A DNA stretch of 64,000 nt from Euglena gracilis (taxonomy: Eukaryota; Euglenida; Euglenophyceae; Euglenales), in contig CP154955.1 in NCBI GenBank assembly GCA_039621445.1, forward strand, positions 28,837,471 through 28,901,470. Direction: 5' to 3'. Below the pieces are notes generated by a model. It saw nothing but the letters and a program-made list of their open reading frames with translations, was not told the DNA's origin and searched no databases. Each line of letters opens with the position of its first letter. The first letter of the stretch is position 1. Made by a program: the position numbers and the translations under genes. Positions 60,087-64,000 of the stretch are shown piece after piece.

Positions 60087-61000
60087 ACGCCCTGCAAATT
60101 CTGCCGCCATTGTGCACTACCCTCACTTTTCCAGCGTGCAACATGGACATGGTCACCGAGGCAGCTTGCTGCCACCACAAAACGCTGCTCGGTGTACCAT
60201 GTACAGTGCATGGGTCATCACGCCGGGTGTGGGGCGTTAACCTGTTCCTGTTGCACTCTGTTTTTGTTTTTTGTGCCACCATTCGGAGAGGAGGCGAGCT
60301 CCCACGCAGCCTCCCCCCCACTCAATCGCACAAAAATTAAAGACAGCACGAAGGACAGTGTGGGCGACACGCCCTCACAGGCAAGCGGGGACTTGCGGTG
60401 TGCACTCCTCGTCCTCCCCGTCCGCCTTCCTTCGTCGGCTTCCGGACGGAAAAACCTCTCTCCACTTTGGAGAGGAGGTCAGCAGCCGGCCTGATCGGGG
60501 ACCCCATGGGGGTCTGTTCCTGACCATCCACCGTCCCTCCCCCACGACAGGGCGGGCGAAGCCCAGCCACAGGCAAGCAGCGGCTTGCGCTGCACACTCC
60601 TCGCCCCCTCCCACCTTCCGCTTTCGTCGTCGGTTTCGTTCAGGACAAAACACATGGCCTCACAAGGCCTTTGTGCTTCGCCCTCGGTGTCCCTGACTCC
60701 CTGATTGGTTTTCCTCGAGGGAGTGCGAGCCCCATCCTCCCCACATGGGTTGCTTAGCGTAAATATAATCAGTCGACTGCCCAATTCGTTGCCCAACTTG
60801 GCCTCGAGACGGGTTGGGGCAGACCTCTATTTAGTGTGTACAAACGATACACACCCATACACAATTTTTTTGACCGGTACACACCGATAAACAAAATTTT
60901 TTTGCCGATACACGCCTATACACAAAACTGTTTTTAAAAAATGGGGGGAAAACACGGGTTGATCTGTTCACACCATTGCTACAGAGCAATGTGGACTTTG
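60055..61000. repeat. GC-rich iterated segments of retroelement terminus
   Basis: Three related segments, around 60060-60090, 60370-60440 and 60570-60640, share caagc.gcggcttgcgctgcacactcctcg-like sequence. cctcggtgtccctg and ctcgaggga (60680-60720) are inverted copies of the 50530 and 52740 sequences. Confidence 0.5.
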
Positions 61001-61879
61001 GCCCCGGCTCAACCCGTAAAGCGTGTTATGGAATCTTACCCTGCTGCTGTGGTTGGGGGAGGGGCGCTTCTTCCTCACATGGCAAATGCAGAGCCCCGGA
61101 TACGTCTGCACATGTCCATACCCCGGCTTTCCTTTTTTTGAATTTTTATTTCTTGCCTTTTATGTATCAAAATTTTTTTGAGACATTCAACACATGACAA
61201 ACATAATTTGTCAAGGTGTGCTGCTTGTAGCTGCACTGATTTGTTTCTTATTGTCTTCCACTAACCGCCTCACGCCAGGGGGGATTCCCATCCGAGCCAT
61301 ATCGTCAATGCTGAGAAATGGGAAAGTCCATTTGTGTGTGTTGTCAAATCCTTCATTTCGAAAAGCTGTCGCAAAACTGCCTGGAACTTGCGAGAAGGTC
61401 TTGAAATCATGGACAAGAATGAAGCCTTTCGTTTTCGCCTCTGCTCTTGCTTGGTGGGAAAGGGAACAGGTGCTTCAACCGTCACGGAAGCAACTGATGA
61501 AGAGCCCTCAGACCTTTCCTTGACTGACGAATAAGAGGAAGACACGGACATGAGCAGTGCAGTCCGAAATAGAATTTTTACCTTTGGAATCAACGATGCT
61601 GGAAACAAAATTGTGGCTTGGGAGAGAGGGGTATTCACGCGGTTTGATATTCCAACAGCGGCCAAAAGATAAGATCCACCATCGTGGGTCTTTACATTGC
61701 GAAATCAACCTTTGTAAGAAGCGTCAACGCGCACTTTTTCTCGCCACTGCCCACAACCTTTGGATTCTGTCTGAAAGCATGGTATGCGGAGCACCACTGG
61801 ATCAAATTGGACCATTCGGGCTCCGCACTTCGAGATGGTGAGGTCCTGCTTTCTTTGCCGGCTGTTCTGTTCTGATGTG

Positions 61880-64000
61880 TTGTGCGCGCGCAGGTGGTGC
61901 TTCTTACTGCTTTTTGTTGCCGGAGTTGGCTGATTCCTAATTCTGCCCTTCGACCTCAAGGAGAAGTAATTTTACTTCTACGAGTTCAACTGGAATTATT
62001 TTACGAGGAGTTTCCATTCACGAAGACCATCACTTTTATCAACTGGTGGACGAACTTTTTTCTGACCTTCAAATTCCTGGAGGAAGCATTTAAGTCTTCG
62101 AGTTCAACTGGAATTATTCCCAGAAGTATTGCAATTGCTAAGACAAATGTCAACAACTGGACTTCCATGAAGAATGAATTTAAAAGAACTTCAGACTGTC
62201 AAGAAGAACTTCAAAGAACTTCCAAGAGGGCACCAGAAGCTGGGGAAGGTGGTGACACAGCAGCAGCTGCAGAAGCTGGAGAGGCGGCAGCAGCACATCA
62301 GTCCGTGGCCATCGCAACCCCCCCAACCCCCACCACATCAAAGATTTCAAAGTACCCCACTCAACATTATGATGGCCATGGACCACGGACAAATGTGGCC
62401 AGGAAGGCAAGAAGACAGACAGGGAGTATCACCACAGGTCCAACAGACGCCACCCCTTTTTCTCTGCTCCCCTGCTTCCAGGGGACAAAGCCAGGGCTAC
62501 GGCAGCTTTTCAAGAAATATCAGAAAACCAAGGGAGACGGGCAAGACTATGGCAACCAGTATCCCAGTCTGGAAAGATCCCATTGGGGAAAGGTATGTCC
62601 AACTTTCCCCCCAAGCACCCTCAAAAACAAACTCCCCAAGGACAGCAAGCCAATGCCAGGACAGGGGACAGAGAAGAGACAAGAGACGTCATGGAGAGAA
62701 TGCCCATGGAGACCAGGCAGGCCTAAGGGCCAGTGGAGGCCATATGACCCTAAAGGCCAATACAGGCCAATACATTCAAGACCATCCACACAGCCCTTGG
62801 GGGGGGGGGAGGCCCAAGATTGGCTCAGACAGCCCCCCCCAGAAGATAATCAGCCCAGCATTATATGTACCTCCCCACTGCAGACACAGACCTTCCCCCA
62901 TCATTCGAAAACAGGGGGAAAGCCTGTCTTTGGCAAGCCCTATGGCAGGGCCAGCTGTAGCCCCAGTGATGGGGCAGCTAGAGGTGGCCCCAGTGATGGG
63001 CCAGCCAGGGGGAGGCACCCCAGTGATGGGGCCTATGGAATCCCCAGACACATTACGCCCAGGGGTGCCCCCTTACAAGGCCCTGCAGGCCAGCGTTTCC
63101 CATTGGGTCAAAGCAGGAGCCAGCAGAGAGGTATTAAACCTGATAAGGGAGGGGGTTATGGCAGATCTTCCCCTCCCTCCTCAGATGTCATTAAAAATTC
63201 CCTTCAAAACGTCCCAAGAAATTTTGACTGAAAATTCTGAGAGAATACGAATGTGCAGGGGCAACCAGGCAAATCCCCCCGAAGGAGGCAAAGCATTTTG
63301 TCCCTTACTTCATCATCTCCAAAAAAGAAGGGGAGAATGCCAAATAAATAATAATTTCGGATTGTCGACAATTAAATCTCCACTTCACCCCCCAGAAGTT
63401 CAGACTGGAACACATGGGAAACATCTTCCCATATTTAAGAAAAGGTTGGTTTGTGAAAAAATCGATCTGAAAGATGCTTTTTTTCACCTAAAGCTGCACA
63501 GCAGCCTAGAAAAACATGTTTGCATGCAAGTGGGTGGGGGGAAACTTGGCAGTTTCAAGCTGCATGCTTTGGCATCAGCAGCCTGCCACAAAAATCTCTC
63601 ATGAGAGTCTGGGAAAGGAAATGGAGAACGGAGTGGAAAGGTGGTTTTCACCTACCTGGACGAAATTTTGCTGTTAGCCCCCAGCAAGAAGACAGCAGCC
63701 CAAAATTTGGCAGAAATAAAAAAGCACCTTTAAATTAATTACTGTCAGGTTTCAGATTAAACCTCCCCAAATTCTGTCTGGTACACACACAGGAAATAAA
63801 GCATTTAGGCCAGTGTATCAATTTGAAAAAAGGCCAACTGGAAATTCCTCAGGAAAAAATAAAATCCTTAAGAAAGGAGCTAGGCAAAGTGCTCACAGCA
63901 CAAAAAATGAGCTGCAGAAAACTCAGCTCTATTGTGAGTCAAATCAGAAGCTATTTAGTCTCAATGCCATTTCTCAGAATTCTGACAGATCTTTCTTTAC
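61880..64000 (+). pseudogene. DIRS-like element: gag-like region and reverse transcriptase, runs off window
   Basis: Two overlapping low-complexity frames (61882-63231 and 62174-63604) carry Gln/Pro/Gly/Arg-rich repeats (GQWRPYDPKGQYRP; SDGAARGGPSDGPARG). RT follows in pieces: IISDCRQLNLHFTPQKFRLE, KIDLKDAFFHLKL with the first Asp, GG..FQAACFGISS, TYLDEILLLAP-like sequence near 63650, then QLEIPQEKIKSLRKELGKVL and SQIRSYLVSMPFLRIL, the RT-RNase H connection. Frame changes near 63330, 63460 and 63600 break it. YLDD reads YLDE, as in the 53.5-kb copy, so these two may derive from one lineage. Confidence 0.65.

Overview
This is a window of nuclear DNA from a gene-sparse, repeat-rich eukaryote, most likely a single-celled alga or other protist. 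The evidence is GT-AG introns, an ER-targeted protein with a C-terminal TDEL signal, DIRS-type retroelements, pogo-type transposase remains and satellite DNA. I cannot name the species. No rRNA, tRNA, CRISPR array or bacterial-type gene was seen.

The centre of the window is one gene, a complete protein disulfide isomerase (PDI, + strand, 13991-50214). Sixteen exons encode about 507 residues: signal peptide, thioredoxin domains a-b-b'-a' with two CGHC active sites, an acidic tail and TDEL. About 1.5 kb of coding sequence is spread over 36.2 kb, and intron 3 alone is 11 kb. Thirteen introns have GT-AG ends. Introns 9 and 12 do not. Each of those two has imperfect terminal inverted repeats (TIRs) and 8-bp direct repeats, and the protein reads correctly only if the element plus exactly one copy of the direct repeat is removed. 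Intron 12 lies inside the CGHC active site of domain a'. These two introns look like transposon-derived introners removed by non-canonical splicing.

The same signature (TIR usually starting CAG, CAA or CAT, plus an 8-bp target-site duplication) recurs in at least ten other short elements, some nested in each other. Many of them carry long C and G runs, short iterated subterminal motifs and a GGCGC...GCGCC hairpin. TSD length and TIR start suggest hAT-like non-autonomous elements. No hAT transposase was seen here.

Left part (1-13180): G/C-run cassettes, a decayed pogo/Tigger-like transposase (5698-8081) and several mobile elements. At 13180-13941, on the - strand and head-to-head with PDI, are two exons of a cation diffusion facilitator (zinc-type transporter); its remaining exons were not found. 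PDI introns 3-15 hold a 3.85-kb element containing a 19-bp satellite, a 1.3-kb element with its own ORF, large perfect palindromes, and the nested 8-bp-TSD elements. Right part (50215-64000): broken copies, in both orientations, of DIRS-like tyrosine-recombinase retrotransposons, with long AT and CT simple repeats between them.
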